Source of the DNA: Planctomycetota bacterium
GTDB lineage: Bacteria > Planctomycetota > Planctomycetia > Pirellulales > Pirellulaceae
Reading direction: 5' to 3'
Length of the DNA: 64,000 bases
Assembly (NCBI GenBank): GCA_014238905.1
Contig: JABAAE010000010.1
Coordinates: forward strand, 170,153 to 234,152
The notes beneath the pieces were generated by a model. It had not been told where the DNA came from and did no database searches. It was given only the letters and a program-made list of their open reading frames with translations. The first letter of the stretch is position 1; every line of letters begins with the position of its first letter. The position numbers and the translations under genes were made by a program. This document shows positions 11,701 through 20,100 of this stretch, one piece after another.

Positions 11701-11957
11701 CCCAGATCGAATCGATCAAAAACATCGTACCCAACCGAAAGATTTCCGCTGTCGGCCCTGCCGGTCGGCGGCACCCAAACACCACCGTAACCGGCCAGGA
11801 ATATATCCGCAGCGCGATTCTCGGCATTTCCATAGGTGCTTTCAAAGAGTTGGAGGATCGCCGCTGCGCTGGAATCAAAGTCAGCGGCCAGCGGCAGTCT
11901 GTCCTCGAGTGTTTCGATGTTCAGTGGGCGAGAGGATGTTTTTTTTCGCGCGGGCAT
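5724..11957 (-). CDS. giant secreted GH13 alpha-amylase-family protein with dockerin, GEVED and Ig-like modules
   Basis: 2,077 aa from the ATG at 11957 (a TTG four codons upstream is less likely). The N-terminus carries the planctomycete tag 'NIETLEDRLPLAAD', related to LEPR-XLL. Residues ~45-560 form a GH13 (beta/alpha)8 catalytic domain with all conserved regions: DFVLNH (117-122), GFRLDAAKH with nucleophile D282, FSFSEV with acid/base E320, and NNHDE with D403. This predicts an active alpha-glucan hydrolase or transglycosylase. Then come an EF-hand/dockerin-like pair (~842-896, DLDHDGDLDADD and DFDADGDHDLYD), two GEVED domains (~920-1230, each ending NGEVEDY or SGEIEDY), three cadherin/Ig-like repeats (~1240-1560) with 'GTATITVxVEDGG' blocks, a Calx-beta-like domain, and two jelly-roll-like segments. 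It is probably surface-anchored or part of a large extracellular assembly. The substrate (starch, glycogen or algal alpha-glucan) is not determined. Confidence 0.88.
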   Translation of the reverse strand: MPARKKTSSRPLNIETLEDRLPLAADFDSSAAAILQLFESTYGNAENRAADIFLAGYGGVWVPPTGRADSGNLSVGYDVFDRFDLGSSGNATLYGTQTGLKSVVEELHQAGQSVYVDFVLNHNGFRDSSTSNFLDEGGYPGFALTLTPENNGQGITDVDGDFHSAFDSGDLNGRLAGLIDIDQGKDHRFIRHPVDADNANNLPAGSHHNGADPNNAIFYPDLDLDPILVFDPSTGESDIAIYPFNTEDPLAGDAVEENALGLMMRNAQWLVQTVGVDGFRLDAAKHFETYVLEYFDRAVYRSIQEPNLDGSTRHVFSFSEVFEGDKAFQQTKIRKDINPAEPGRVGGNRDVLDFPLFFSMRDNLTNNGLANDWRNIRNASQDIQDDGLANNGSQGIAFVNNHDEHGPYLDNVAHAFVLMRPGNASVYFNAEQFGQERDFPKAGRGDALGGQYGEAITRLVNIRNSHGRGDYLDRTPSADEKEMLIFERSASSLTVLSNRMDGGFDSRTIQTNFAAGTPLIELTGNASDPTIDPFNDFPEVLIVAGDGTVNLRVPRNMSPAGVQHNSGYLIYGAAGPQGSLSLHDVDSTIAPETPNEQTNGTARLTPIDVITADQFNVQLDTLAVNHLGSIRDSFADGDNALIKIDQGIDLNATPGIDFTSGDLAGFETFTTFKQPGFFQSDGIGQYVQTIDTTDLSEGTHFLEIRAFRHREPGEGPEIYSPFRKVFYVDRLDPESAIESFHPITLGVNENRELIIRSLDQTANNIHVLFDLPAATSDAEIIEMLDQTNQTTQIDRDLFSQSHNGLTHGNHVATVVSFELSGNVNIQRFSGLFTSTIFGAGLGDLDHDGDLDADDIAEFEIILQSANTQFNAAGDFDADGDHDLYDLSLFHQVLLNNGADQTTLTAFDNLVENNATLDLGDAPDPLVSSSDQYPTRMIDNGARHLLKVGPFLGASVDNELDGQPDSICLGDDNHELDDEDGVTLPEFITQGKTSTLEINASGAGLLNAFLDINADGDWNDSGEHFAVDIPLVAGDNSILMSVPETATPGITVSRFRFDTFGSLTATGLASNGEVEDYQIEILAQADFGDAPLPYPVTLIENGPRHVAIGPTLGAARDRELDGVHSVNADADGPDDDGVTFQSLLRGQTTLVDVTVSAAEGLLDGWVDFNGDGDWLDSGEQVFASLPLEMGLNQLMFEVPSGASEGATFSRFRLSTEGGLSPTGNANSGEIEDYRNTIYTNSAPTLDRPTDSNIEEDAAAQTVNLSGITDGGEGEQPLSVIATSSHPGLIPNPVVTYNSPDETGTLEFTPAANQSGTATITVLVEDGGLDQDLSTQGDNATYQETFLVTVHPVNDDPPTLDPIPDFSLEEDAPETAVNLSGIGDGDLGVQPLEVTAISSNMDLIPTPTIEYTSPDAVGILKFTPTRNSSGTATITVTVEDGGEDNDLNTKLDNATKTTTFEVNVAAVNDPPTLTAPTDLDFNESVTGYLVDLTDISSGDGEDQLLSLTVTTDNSEFLQDFSVDYSTGSNGTLIFTTAAGELGRGTIFVRLEDGGLDNNLETTADNASVTRAIDVSVTAKKRVFAHTDHTVFGEIQGTYRDTYWKNQYSQTIQETLFRGQQRSRLEHHWKFDAPGADVSLDFFVTTSHDATNEQFRFQYQIQGSDQWKNLVTTSHNGSRNYFARVVDPDLATDSHITVRVTDTLRSNESERATLQVDRIYFTARRLNSLEDSVNVLVFDPEGSEGGGDKAQLRFQLADRVRLDRDIEVFYELSGTAVNSDYREVLRGSKIIKAGNLMTRLFVTPKSDSAFEGLESVTVRLLESEAFRLTGDPVATVTIKDQDLVTFESFREVSLSGQHDLNYPQSFILDDQWEMITEEMYANGNRGRMDQRWKFDLTGETSVVFKGRFKVTSEPDLDDFQLVYSTDGTSWKSLGRVTHQQGVIDLIRPIELPAGTTDVWVRMFDRHRKNGDTLPSVVSVDLLRFERSVFQMPTARMPLSTRDDSAWPTEDSSPVSLANQPNSRPSGRLWRLESGHDHPLWLVPDETALDELDSLYETWHAEALQSFGFADWLHQHLLERS

Positions 11958-12428
11958 CAGGTTGATCAAACCATCGGGTTGTTGTGGAATACCTAATCAT
12001 AATTCTCATGAAATGGCATAAACACCTGCCTTCCCTGTGGGAATCCCGGATTTCATACAAAAAGGGACGTATTAATCGACCTGATGATTCTTGCTGCCTT
12101 CGAGAAAACCGAGGTGCCATCGATTGCCTCAATCAGTGGCTCTTCAACATCCGTTGTGGGTGGGCAAGTTCCAGGCCCTCGAATTTTTTATAGACGAGTA
12201 GGATTGGTCGATCTGGATACCCGGCTTTCCGTTGAGTTGCCTATGTTTCCGTTGAGTTGCCTATGTTTCCGTTGAGTTGCCTATGCTCTACCGGTCAACC
12301 GCTTGCCTCTGGGGGGCAACGGTGGATTCTGTACAATGGCCAGTGCAAATGGACAACAGTAACTTTCTTGGCAGGATGGCATCCAGAATCCCATCCAGAA
12401 TCCATTGGTTAATTTCGGAGGGTGAAAC
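11958..12428. other. divergent intergenic region
   Basis: 470 bp between the minus-strand amylase-family gene and the plus-strand esterase, so it must hold both promoters. Apart from a 3 x 20-bp tandem repeat near its right side, no motif could be assigned and no convincing gene was seen. Confidence 0.6.
12226..12285. repeat. 3 x 20-bp perfect tandem repeat
   Basis: Three exact, contiguous copies of tttccgttgagttgcctatg, ending 143 bp before the esterase start codon. There are no spacers between units, so it is not a CRISPR. Confidence 0.95.
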
Positions 12429-13562
12429 ATGTGGCGTCTGTGGAAAATGGTCTTGTTGTTTTGGGTAGTCGGTGGCTGCCTGTTTTGGGAAACCGGATTT
12501 GCACAAAAACGAAAACCGCCGCCAACTCGGCGATTTGACGGCCCAGGCGCCCCAAAATTTGAAAGGTTGGATGGACGGCCAGGGGTGAATCCATCGGTTT
12601 CCTCAAATGGTAATTTCCTCATCGGCCCGGATTATCTGCCGGCTTCCGAGAGGCGGCAGATCCAAGGGGTCCCCCAAGGCAAGGTGCAGCAATTCACCAT
12701 GGACTCCAAGGATGGGAGGCTGTTTAATCCTGGTATTGCTCGGAAAGTTTTTGGCACCGTCGATCCCAATAATCCCAAGACGTTAATTGTAGAAACTCAC
12801 CCAATGGATTACCGGAGGCAGATCACCGTTTACATTCCGTCCCAGTACGTGCCGGGGACTGCAGCGCCTTTAATGGTCGTACATGATGGGCCTAAAGGTC
12901 GACCTAACATGGCATTGCCACGGATACTCGACAACCTGATTGCCCAAAAACGCATACCCGCGATCATCACGATAATGATCGCCAACGGTGGAGGGGATGC
13001 CCAGGGACATCAGCGGGGGAAAGAGTATGACACCATGTCTGGTCTTTTCGCGGAATACATTGAGGCAGAGGTTTTCCCGCTGGTCGAAAAGAACTGTGAA
13101 GTTCGTTTGACCAAGGATCCTGACGGTCGCGCCACCATGGGCAGTAGTTCGGGTGGTTCGGCAGCCCTGATCATGGCATGGTATCGGACGGATCTCTATC
13201 GGCGTGTTCTGACCACATCGGGCACGTTTGTCAATCAGCAATGGCCCTTTGAGCCGAAAACGCCGGATGGTGCGTGGGGATTTCACAATAAACTGATTCC
13301 CCAGACGCCGAAGAAACCCCTGCGAATTTTTCTGGCTGTTGGCGATCGTGACAATTTTAATCCTAACGTGATGAGGGATGGGATGCATGACTGGGTGCAG
13401 GCCAATCATCGTATGGCCCAAGTCCTCCAAGCCAAAGGTTACCCTTACCAGTATCTATTTTGCCTGAATTCCGGACATGGCGTCGGTAACGCCAAAGCAC
13501 AGTTTCTCCCGCATGCCTTGGAATGGGTTTGGCATGGTTATGGGGATCAGCAACAACCGTGA
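12429..13562 (+). CDS. secreted esterase, enterochelin-esterase (PF00756) type
   Basis: 377 aa with an N-terminal signal sequence (hydrophobic residues ~7-24, cleavage near GFA-Q) and a Pro/Arg-rich linker to about residue 60. The C-terminal alpha/beta hydrolase domain has the 'putative esterase' look: 'QITVYIPSQY' (131-140), 'LMVVHDG' (oxyanion side), nucleophile elbow GSSSG with S240, an Asp in 'VGDRDNFNPN', and the catalytic His in 'NSGHGVGNAK'. A strong GGAGGG ribosome-binding site six bases before the ATG fixes the start. In the family such enzymes hydrolyse ester bonds of siderophores, feruloyl groups or acylated sugars; the substrate here is open. It stands alone in its own transcription unit, divergent from the amylase-family gene. 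Confidence 0.85.
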   Translation: MWRLWKMVLLFWVVGGCLFWETGFAQKRKPPPTRRFDGPGAPKFERLDGRPGVNPSVSSNGNFLIGPDYLPASERRQIQGVPQGKVQQFTMDSKDGRLFNPGIARKVFGTVDPNNPKTLIVETHPMDYRRQITVYIPSQYVPGTAAPLMVVHDGPKGRPNMALPRILDNLIAQKRIPAIITIMIANGGGDAQGHQRGKEYDTMSGLFAEYIEAEVFPLVEKNCEVRLTKDPDGRATMGSSSGGSAALIMAWYRTDLYRRVLTTSGTFVNQQWPFEPKTPDGAWGFHNKLIPQTPKKPLRIFLAVGDRDNFNPNVMRDGMHDWVQANHRMAQVLQAKGYPYQYLFCLNSGHGVGNAKAQFLPHALEWVWHGYGDQQQP

Positions 13563-13900
13563 TTATCAGCTTCAACGCGGTGGATTCAGCCTGCCTGAAC
13601 GAGGGTGTCAGCCTGTTCTTTACGAAAATTCATTAACCCGCATCCTGAAATTGGCTGGGTCTTTGAAGGATCCTTCAAAATCTGCCGACCATTCATTTTT
13701 GTATCAGACTGTATCGGGTGGTGAGTGGTTTGACGAGTTTATTTCGTTTCGGGGGCCGGGACGGATTGCCCGGGTGACTGGATATCGAATTTGGTTGGAA
13801 TTGTCTTGGAATACCCACCAATTCGAGTACCATTGGGGATGACAGTGACGCGGGGAATCGGGTTGGATCAGCAGGCGGTCAGGCTGATTGCCAAGCTTCC
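13563..13900. other. intergenic region before the Sel1 gene
   Basis: About 340 bp between the esterase stop and the 15-bp repeat array. Overlapping open frames run through it, but none has a start, composition or homology that supports a gene. It probably carries the promoter of the Sel1 lipoprotein gene. Confidence 0.5.
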
Positions 13901-14020
13901 ATGCCCGGATGAGACTCGCCCGGATGAGACTTGCCCGGCTGAGAAGTGCCCGGCTGAGAAGTGCCCGGATGAGAAGTGCCCGGCTGAGAAGTGCCCGACC
14001 AGGAAGTACCAGATGAGAAT
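13901..14020. repeat. 8 x 15-bp tandem repeat running into a start codon
   Basis: Eight 15-bp units related to gtgcccggctgagaa. Units 1-6 are close copies; units 7 and 8 are degenerate. Unit 7 supplies the AGGAA ribosome-binding site and unit 8 contains the ATG (14013) of the Sel1 lipoprotein gene. Because the unit is a multiple of three, the array keeps a spurious reading frame open upstream of the gene. Confidence 0.9.
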
Positions 14021-14663
14021 CCTCTTTTTAATTCTGTTTGCCTTGATCAACGCTTCGGGGTGTGGCGATACCAAACCGGACGGGTTGGCAGAGGTTTTGC
14101 ATCGAGCGGAATTAGGTGACCCGGCTGCTCAAATCGAGATTGGTTTTAAGTATGAGCAGGGTTTGGGTGTCATGCAGGACCATGTTGAGGCGGTTAAATG
14201 GTACCGTATGGCTGCTGAACAAGGTCATTCTTTTGCCCAGTACAGAATAGGCTCTAGCTATTACAGGGGTGATGGTGTTCCCCAGGATTATGCCGAAGCA
14301 GCAGCTTGGTACCAAAAGGCTGCCGCACAAGGTAATGTCCGAGCTCAATTCAGTTTGGGAAGTATGGAACTCAAGGGTGAGGGGGTTCCCCAGAATCCAG
14401 CCGAAGCGGTGAAGTGGTTTCGCCAGGCGGCGGAGCATGGACTGGTCGACGCCCAGTTGAGTCTTGGCGAGATGTATCTCAATGGAGAAGTTGTCGAACG
14501 CGATCGGGCTGAATCTTATGTTTGGTATTCCATTGCTGCAGCCAAGGGAGTTGCGGCAGCGAGAAAACCTCTTGAATTAGCAAAAGAGGAGTTGGACCCC
14601 GCTGAGCTCTCGGTTGCTCAATCTCGGGCGACGGAAATCTTTAAGAAAATTCAATCGAATTAG
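14013..14663 (+). CDS. Sel1-repeat lipoprotein
   Basis: 216 aa. The start was set at 14013 because it is followed directly by a lipoprotein signal peptide (MRILFLILFALINASGC, lipobox ASGC) and preceded by AGGAA. The in-frame extension upstream is only tandem-repeat DNA. The mature protein holds about four Sel1-like (TPR-related) repeats of 36 residues, recognisable by 'GDPAAQIEIGFKYEQGLGV', 'GHSFAQYRIGSSYYRGDGV', 'GNVRAQFSLGSMELKGEGV' and 'GLVDAQLSLGEMYLNGEVV'. Each is followed by A-xx-W[YF] segments. Sel1 proteins are protein-protein interaction scaffolds; this one would sit in the periplasm attached to a membrane. The partner is unknown. Confidence 0.9.
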   Translation: MRILFLILFALINASGCGDTKPDGLAEVLHRAELGDPAAQIEIGFKYEQGLGVMQDHVEAVKWYRMAAEQGHSFAQYRIGSSYYRGDGVPQDYAEAAAWYQKAAAQGNVRAQFSLGSMELKGEGVPQNPAEAVKWFRQAAEHGLVDAQLSLGEMYLNGEVVERDRAESYVWYSIAAAKGVAAARKPLELAKEELDPAELSVAQSRATEIFKKIQSN

Positions 14664-15022
14664 TCGTTTTGCCCCGACGCTGATCGGTGCGGTGACGGGG
14701 ATCTTGATTTCTGACGCTGATTCCCGCTTGCGGACCATCGCACCGTACCTCTTCAGGCAAACGCCCGCTTGCTGTCTGAACCCGCCAGAGACTTCGATCG
14801 CTGCGTTTGAATTGCGCAGTGGTCGAGTCTCGACTGCGCGGTCTGCTCAGCGATTTATTTGGCAGGTCCTCGATCTCAAAATGGATATGGAGTCTCATTT
14901 TGATCCGCCCTTGCTGTTGTCTTGAGCGGTTTTAGCGGTGTTTTGCAATTGGCACAAAGATTGCATTGATGGTAGTCCTCCTTCGTTTATTCCTCCTCCC
15001 TCTCCTTTTCGGGAATTGTTTC
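14664..15022. other. intergenic region
   Basis: About 360 bp between two plus-strand genes. No convincing gene, RNA or hairpin was seen. Confidence 0.4.
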
Positions 15023-16693
15023 ATGAGTATCCCCTGTCCACGATCCGTCCGTTTAATGCTCCTGCCGACCCTGTTTCTGTGTACTGCGATGACGCTGCCT
15101 TCGCTGGCGGTGCAGGACGTTTATAAAAAAACGACTATCGGTGGCCTCCAATATGGGGACGACAAAAGGTGCTTTTCCCAATTTCCAAATGGCGAGGAAC
15201 CGCCTGCGCTGTTGGCCGAGGCCCCCCACACCTCGCCGTCATTATCCGGTCTTTATCGGGCTGTCGAGGGACGAAGTTATTCGGATTGCTTAACCATTGC
15301 CGTCCTCCAAGGTAGTAAAGAAGGTGTGGTCGTCAACATGTTCCCACCGGGAAATGACGGTAGTCGAACCGACACCGGTGGCGGAACGGGATCGGGTGAT
15401 GTCTACACTAAAAACCTGCCCAAAGAAGGCCAAGTCATCAGCATGTTCCCACCGGGAAATGACGGTAGTCGGAAAGACAACGATCCTGATCCTATTCCGG
15501 GTATCGATATAATTGTTGAGTGTTGTCCAGGCTGCAAGGCGTCTTATGCTCAATATTCTGAGGACGTATGCACATGTCCTTCTGGAGCACAAGATCACAA
15601 CACAACTCGTTCCAACAGACACACTCGACTCGATCCAGCTGATGAGAGTGGCAATGGGATGAATCAACCGTCGACTCGATTCGCTGTTAGCGGAGATACC
15701 AAGCAGGCCGTCGTACAGTGCGAGGGATGTGGAGCAACCTGCACCGAGCCATGTCGTTGTCGACCCCACGGTGGAGACTTGATCTGGGGAAAGTCTGATG
15801 ATCAGCTGCGGATTTTGCAAATGCAAAAAGATTACGCCTATCTAACGTTTCAAACGTCTTATGGCATGCGTTCGGTAACCGTCATTTCGGTCGCTAAGGA
15901 GCGGACATTGGTGATTGCCAAGGGGTGGTATCACTCGGGGCGAGATTCGACCGGTAAATGTTCCAACGGTGTCAAGGATCTGGATCTTAACCCCTACGCA
16001 GAAGTCGGAATCGCTCATAATCGGACATTGGATTACCTGACACCGGACGTGGACCTCCGCTTGCCAGGTGTTTTTGAGAATCCTGACAAGATCGTTCGAA
16101 AAAAGCCGGGTCGAACCACGTATGCCAATATCACGCCCGATCCTGGTGCGAGCTTAGATGCCGCTTCGCTGTTAATGCATTCCCAGCTGTTTTTTAATTG
16201 GATCTATGATGTACCACCTCGCAAAGCGTTGACGTCCAAAGAAATGGCTGACGAGATCTGCCGCTGTGGGCGGGATGGTTACGGTAGTTTGGATCGCTTC
16301 CAAAAAAGTCTCCCTGAGAAAAGTCCTGTCCGATCCGCGATTCAAGAGCTACAGACGTCGATGTTGTTGAGCCCGGATCTAAAATCGTTTTACAGGGATA
16401 TCGACCGACAGGTGGAAAATGTTCTCCGGTCACGTGAACTGAGCATCGATGAGGGCACCATGTTGTTGGGAGCCTTGGCGTTAGCAAAAGGCACGATGAC
16501 GTATTGGAATGCTCAGGATGACATCTTCATCGGTGATATTATCGTACGGGGCAATGGCAAGTTTTGGGCCGATGTGGCTGGCTTTATAGTTGGGGCGGGG
16601 GCTGAGCTGATCAGCGATGGCGATCCGGCCGATGTTGTCACAACTGGCGCGTCAGCCGCTTCAGCTGCGTCAGCGCTTTACGAAGCGTACTGA
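15023..16693 (+). CDS. secreted Cys-rich protein of unknown function
   Basis: 556 aa. The ATG at 15023 was chosen because it opens a standard signal peptide (hydrophobic core LMLLPTLFLCTAMTLPSLA); the frame is open 19 codons further upstream. I do not recognise the family. Visible features: a duplicated block 'MFPPGNDGSR' at about residues 105 and 140; a Cys-rich middle (CCPGC, CTC, CEGCGATC, CRCRPHGG, residues ~165-255) that could bind metal or form disulfides; a 'EICRCGRDGYGSLDRF' segment; and a Gly/Ala-rich C-terminal end that may be membrane-associated (FIVGAGAEL onward). A rho-independent terminator follows 54 bp downstream, so it is the last gene of its unit. Confidence 0.8.
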   Translation: MSIPCPRSVRLMLLPTLFLCTAMTLPSLAVQDVYKKTTIGGLQYGDDKRCFSQFPNGEEPPALLAEAPHTSPSLSGLYRAVEGRSYSDCLTIAVLQGSKEGVVVNMFPPGNDGSRTDTGGGTGSGDVYTKNLPKEGQVISMFPPGNDGSRKDNDPDPIPGIDIIVECCPGCKASYAQYSEDVCTCPSGAQDHNTTRSNRHTRLDPADESGNGMNQPSTRFAVSGDTKQAVVQCEGCGATCTEPCRCRPHGGDLIWGKSDDQLRILQMQKDYAYLTFQTSYGMRSVTVISVAKERTLVIAKGWYHSGRDSTGKCSNGVKDLDLNPYAEVGIAHNRTLDYLTPDVDLRLPGVFENPDKIVRKKPGRTTYANITPDPGASLDAASLLMHSQLFFNWIYDVPPRKALTSKEMADEICRCGRDGYGSLDRFQKSLPEKSPVRSAIQELQTSMLLSPDLKSFYRDIDRQVENVLRSRELSIDEGTMLLGALALAKGTMTYWNAQDDIFIGDIIVRGNGKFWADVAGFIVGAGAELISDGDPADVVTTGASAASAASALYEAY

Positions 16694-16746
16694 TACGACT
16701 TCTGATGGCCAGTTGGTCATTTCACTTTGAGTTTATTTGTGAATCA

Positions 16747-16774
16747 CCAGTCCCTGCGGGGGCTGGTTTTTTTT
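16747..16774 (+). terminator. rho-independent terminator
   Basis: Stem ccagtccc / ggggctgg with a tgcg loop (one G-T pair), followed by eight T. It lies 54 bp after the stop of the Cys-rich secreted protein. Confidence 0.85.
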
Positions 16775-17139
16775 GGGGGGCACAGCCCGGGTTAAGATCT
16801 TTTTAACAGAGTGGCGATTTGGCAGTCTGAACGATTTCAAGAGTTTTTGGTTGCCTGCAGTTTGCTTTATTAAGTTTTTTTAGCAGGGATGAAGCCCGGC
16901 GCCGGTCACCTGATAAGAGGGAGTTGGCCGGAGCGTGACAAGACGGAACCACAACCGTCTAGACGGATCCCTTTTCGGTCGACGCCGATATGACGGTGCC
17001 CGTTCTCCTGAGAGGGCTTGCTCACCTGGTGAGCCCAAGTTTGTATTTCGAAGTCGATGATATGGATTCCGTTGAAATAGCTTGGAGCAACGGCAATGCG
17101 GTCCCCAAGTCTATCCAATTGGCAAGCGAGTTTAGGCCG
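16775..17139. other. convergent intergenic region
   Basis: 365 bp between the terminator and the 3' end of the minus-strand kinase gene. Small open frames here have no supporting composition or start; nothing else was seen. Confidence 0.4.
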
Positions 17140-20100
17140 TTACTTGGCCCGCTTCCCCAGAGGGCTTTCAGGTTGGTCCGGGGCGGAAGAAAGGTCCCAG
17201 ATGAACCTGGTGTCGTGCCGACCACCGACCAAATATCGATCGCCCTGACCAAATGAAAACCAGAGGATGGAATGCGGAGCATCGAAACTCAAGATCTCCT
17301 GGCCACTTTTGCCCTCCCAGAATTTTATTTTGGCCTCGCCCTCATCGCCGGTCCCCGCACGCGTGGCGATTCGACTGCCATCCTGGTTGACCGCCAGGAT
17401 TTCAGACTCGGTTGCCACCTTGCAGAGAAGTTCTGCCGTTTCAGTATTCAGGACCGAAACCGAATCGCCGGCGACCGCCAGCACGCTACCTTCCTCGCTG
17501 AAAGCGATTTTGTGGATCGATTTGGGAGGGTGTTCGAATTGCCAAATGAGTTTGGCGTCGGTCTGATCCCAAAAACGAATACCGAAAAGAGTGGCCGAGG
17601 CGATTCGTTTTCCATCAGGATGGTATTCGAGACAGGTAATCGGTGTTTTATGAGCCTGCCATGAACGGATAACGTGACCATCGGTGACCCTTAGAATCAT
17701 GATTTTGTTTTCATGATTGAACAGTACATGGTTTTCACTGCTGTTGATCGAAACGTTTGCAAACGAGTCTCCTCGAGGTCCTTTCCAGTTCCAGACTTCT
17801 TGACCTGAATCGGTTTGTAGCATCTTTAGAATTCCATCGTGGTGTGCGACCGCGACGTATTTTCCGCTGTTGGAAATCGCTAACGATGCCATGGCGGATT
17901 TAGAGGGATAAAGCCACTCCCGGACGGGATCTTTTGTTGCGGGGTCGTAAATGCGTAACTTTCCTCCGCCAAAACTGACGATGTATTTTCGGTTTCCGGA
18001 GACGGACCACTTTTGTGTGAGGGCTGGAACCGAAGTCGGAAATGTTTTGTTGTGTAAATCATAGACCCGAAGGACGCCGGTGCTTTCCAAAGAAAGAAGC
18101 CTTGTCCCATCGTCACAAAAGTCGAGCGATTCGATCGAGTCTGTGGCTTCACGAATCAAAATCGGTTTTTCTGAACGATCGAGGTTCCAAACGCAAACTT
18201 GTCCGTACCGGTTTCCAACCGCAATAAATTGGCCGGTCAAATCGGTTGCGGCAGAGCGAACCTGAGGAAAGAATCCGGTAGGGAATTCAAATTCCTGCTG
18301 CTTTCCAAGCGGTTGAATTTGCGTGATCTTTTTAAAATCAGGGAACAGCAGGCAATACCCCCCTGGTGAAACGGTCAGGTGGGGCTGCTTTTGACTAAAT
18401 GGAATGGAGGTCCACGAATCATTTTGAATATTCAAAATGCGAAGGCTTCGTGACTCCTGGGGTTTGCTCTTTGCTTGATCGGAGGCGGAGTCAATAAAGG
18501 ATTGATTGAAATGGGGAGAGCGGTCGGAGAAACTGAGCGGCAACATTCCTCTTTTGGTTTGAATTTTTCTTCCGGTTAATGCATCCCAGAAACCGAGTGT
18601 GTCATCGGTGTGGGCGGTGATAATCTGAAGTTGATCTCTGTTGAACCTGGCCCCGAGTAAGGGCTCGTCTTGATGCTGTCCGACGGCGACCAGGTGTTTT
18701 CCGGTTTCGGCATCGAGAATAACAGCACTGCCTCCTTGGGTAATTAATAATTTTTGGTTGTCCGGGCTGAACACAATCGTGTCGGTCCGATTCATCGGAT
18801 TTGGCAGCGGGAATCGTCGCAACTCGATGCCGCTTTCAGAATCCCAGACTCCAACCCTGGCATCCGAGCCTATCGAGGCCACCTGTTGACCGTCAGAGGT
18901 AAAGACGGCGGAACTGGCGACGATCGGTCGAAGACCTTTGGCAAGGGGGATTTCTGGGGCGCCGGTCTTGATCAGCGTACTTGTCAGACGGTTTGTCTGG
19001 ACGTGCCAGTAGTCCCACTCGAATCCTCTTAGATTGGGACGTAATCGATATTTTTTCAGTAGCGTGTTAACCCGCTGGTTGTCTTTTCCGTTTTTCCACT
19101 CGTTTTGAATCAACAACATATCCGCTACATAACTGTTTTTTTCAGCAATAGCCTGATGGTTGCTGGCATCGGCCTCCCGTTGCAGGGCGATGCGTTCTGT
19201 TTCTCTGGAAGTCTGAGCCGTTTGCTTGGCAATCCGGGCTTCTTCCAATGCCAACATTTCCATGCGGTAAGAGTAGCGCTGCGCCTCTTTTGCTTTTTGT
19301 TGCTGGTCACGGGCTATGATCAGGCTAGTTCGAGTGGACCACCAACCCCCAATTAACGCGCCCAATAGCAACAGTGCCGCGGAGCATAGGGTACGGTTTT
19401 TCCATATCTTTTTACCGAGCTGATAACTGAGTGAGGGTGGTCGAGCCAGGACTACATCGCCGTTTAGGTAATTTTCAATGTCACTCAACAGGAACGCGGT
19501 CCCTTCGTAACGCAGCGACCGATTTTTCTCCAGTGCTTTTTCACAAATCCAGTCCAACTCTTGGCGAAGGATCAATGGCAGTCTATGAGGAGTGGATTGG
19601 CGATTGGCGGCAACGGTAGCAATTGACTCATCCATTTCGAGAAGCCGGTCACTTGGCTTTTGAAAATTGCCGTCGACGATTTGCGATAATACTCGGTGCA
19701 AGCCTTTGTTCTTTGCCTGGTCCCGGTGAAGTGGCGTGGTTCCTGTCAGGAGTTCATAGAGGATGGCACCCAACGAATAGACATCCGTTCGGGTATCCAA
19801 CCCCATGTCAGTCATATCGGCTTGTTCGGGACTCATGTACTGAAGGGTTCCCAGGGCGTAACCGGGAAGTGTCACCGAGTTGTTATCGGTCAAACGATTC
19901 TTTGGGTCGACCGATCTGGCCAAGCCGAAATCGATTACCTTGATTGTCGGTTCGCCATTGACTTCGTCGACCAGAATGTTGGATGGTTTAAGGTCCCTGT
20001 GCAGGACTCCTTTTCGATGGGCATGGCTCATTGCAGCGCAAATCTGGCAAAAGAGTTCCAGTCGTTTCCGAATCGAAAGCTGCCGCTGATCGCAATAATG

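Noticed and set aside
12226..12285. Possible CRISPR array
   Set aside because: Units are contiguous with no spacers, as at all other repeat loci in the window; no cas genes are present.
12870..13430. 186-codon minus-strand frame opposite the esterase
   Set aside because: Shadow of the esterase, which has signal peptide, catalytic triad and ribosome-binding site.
13791..14012. 74-codon N-terminal extension of the Sel1 protein (PDET/PAEKC repeats)
   Set aside because: It translates the 15-bp tandem repeat; a lipoprotein signal peptide with its own AGGAA site starts at 14013.
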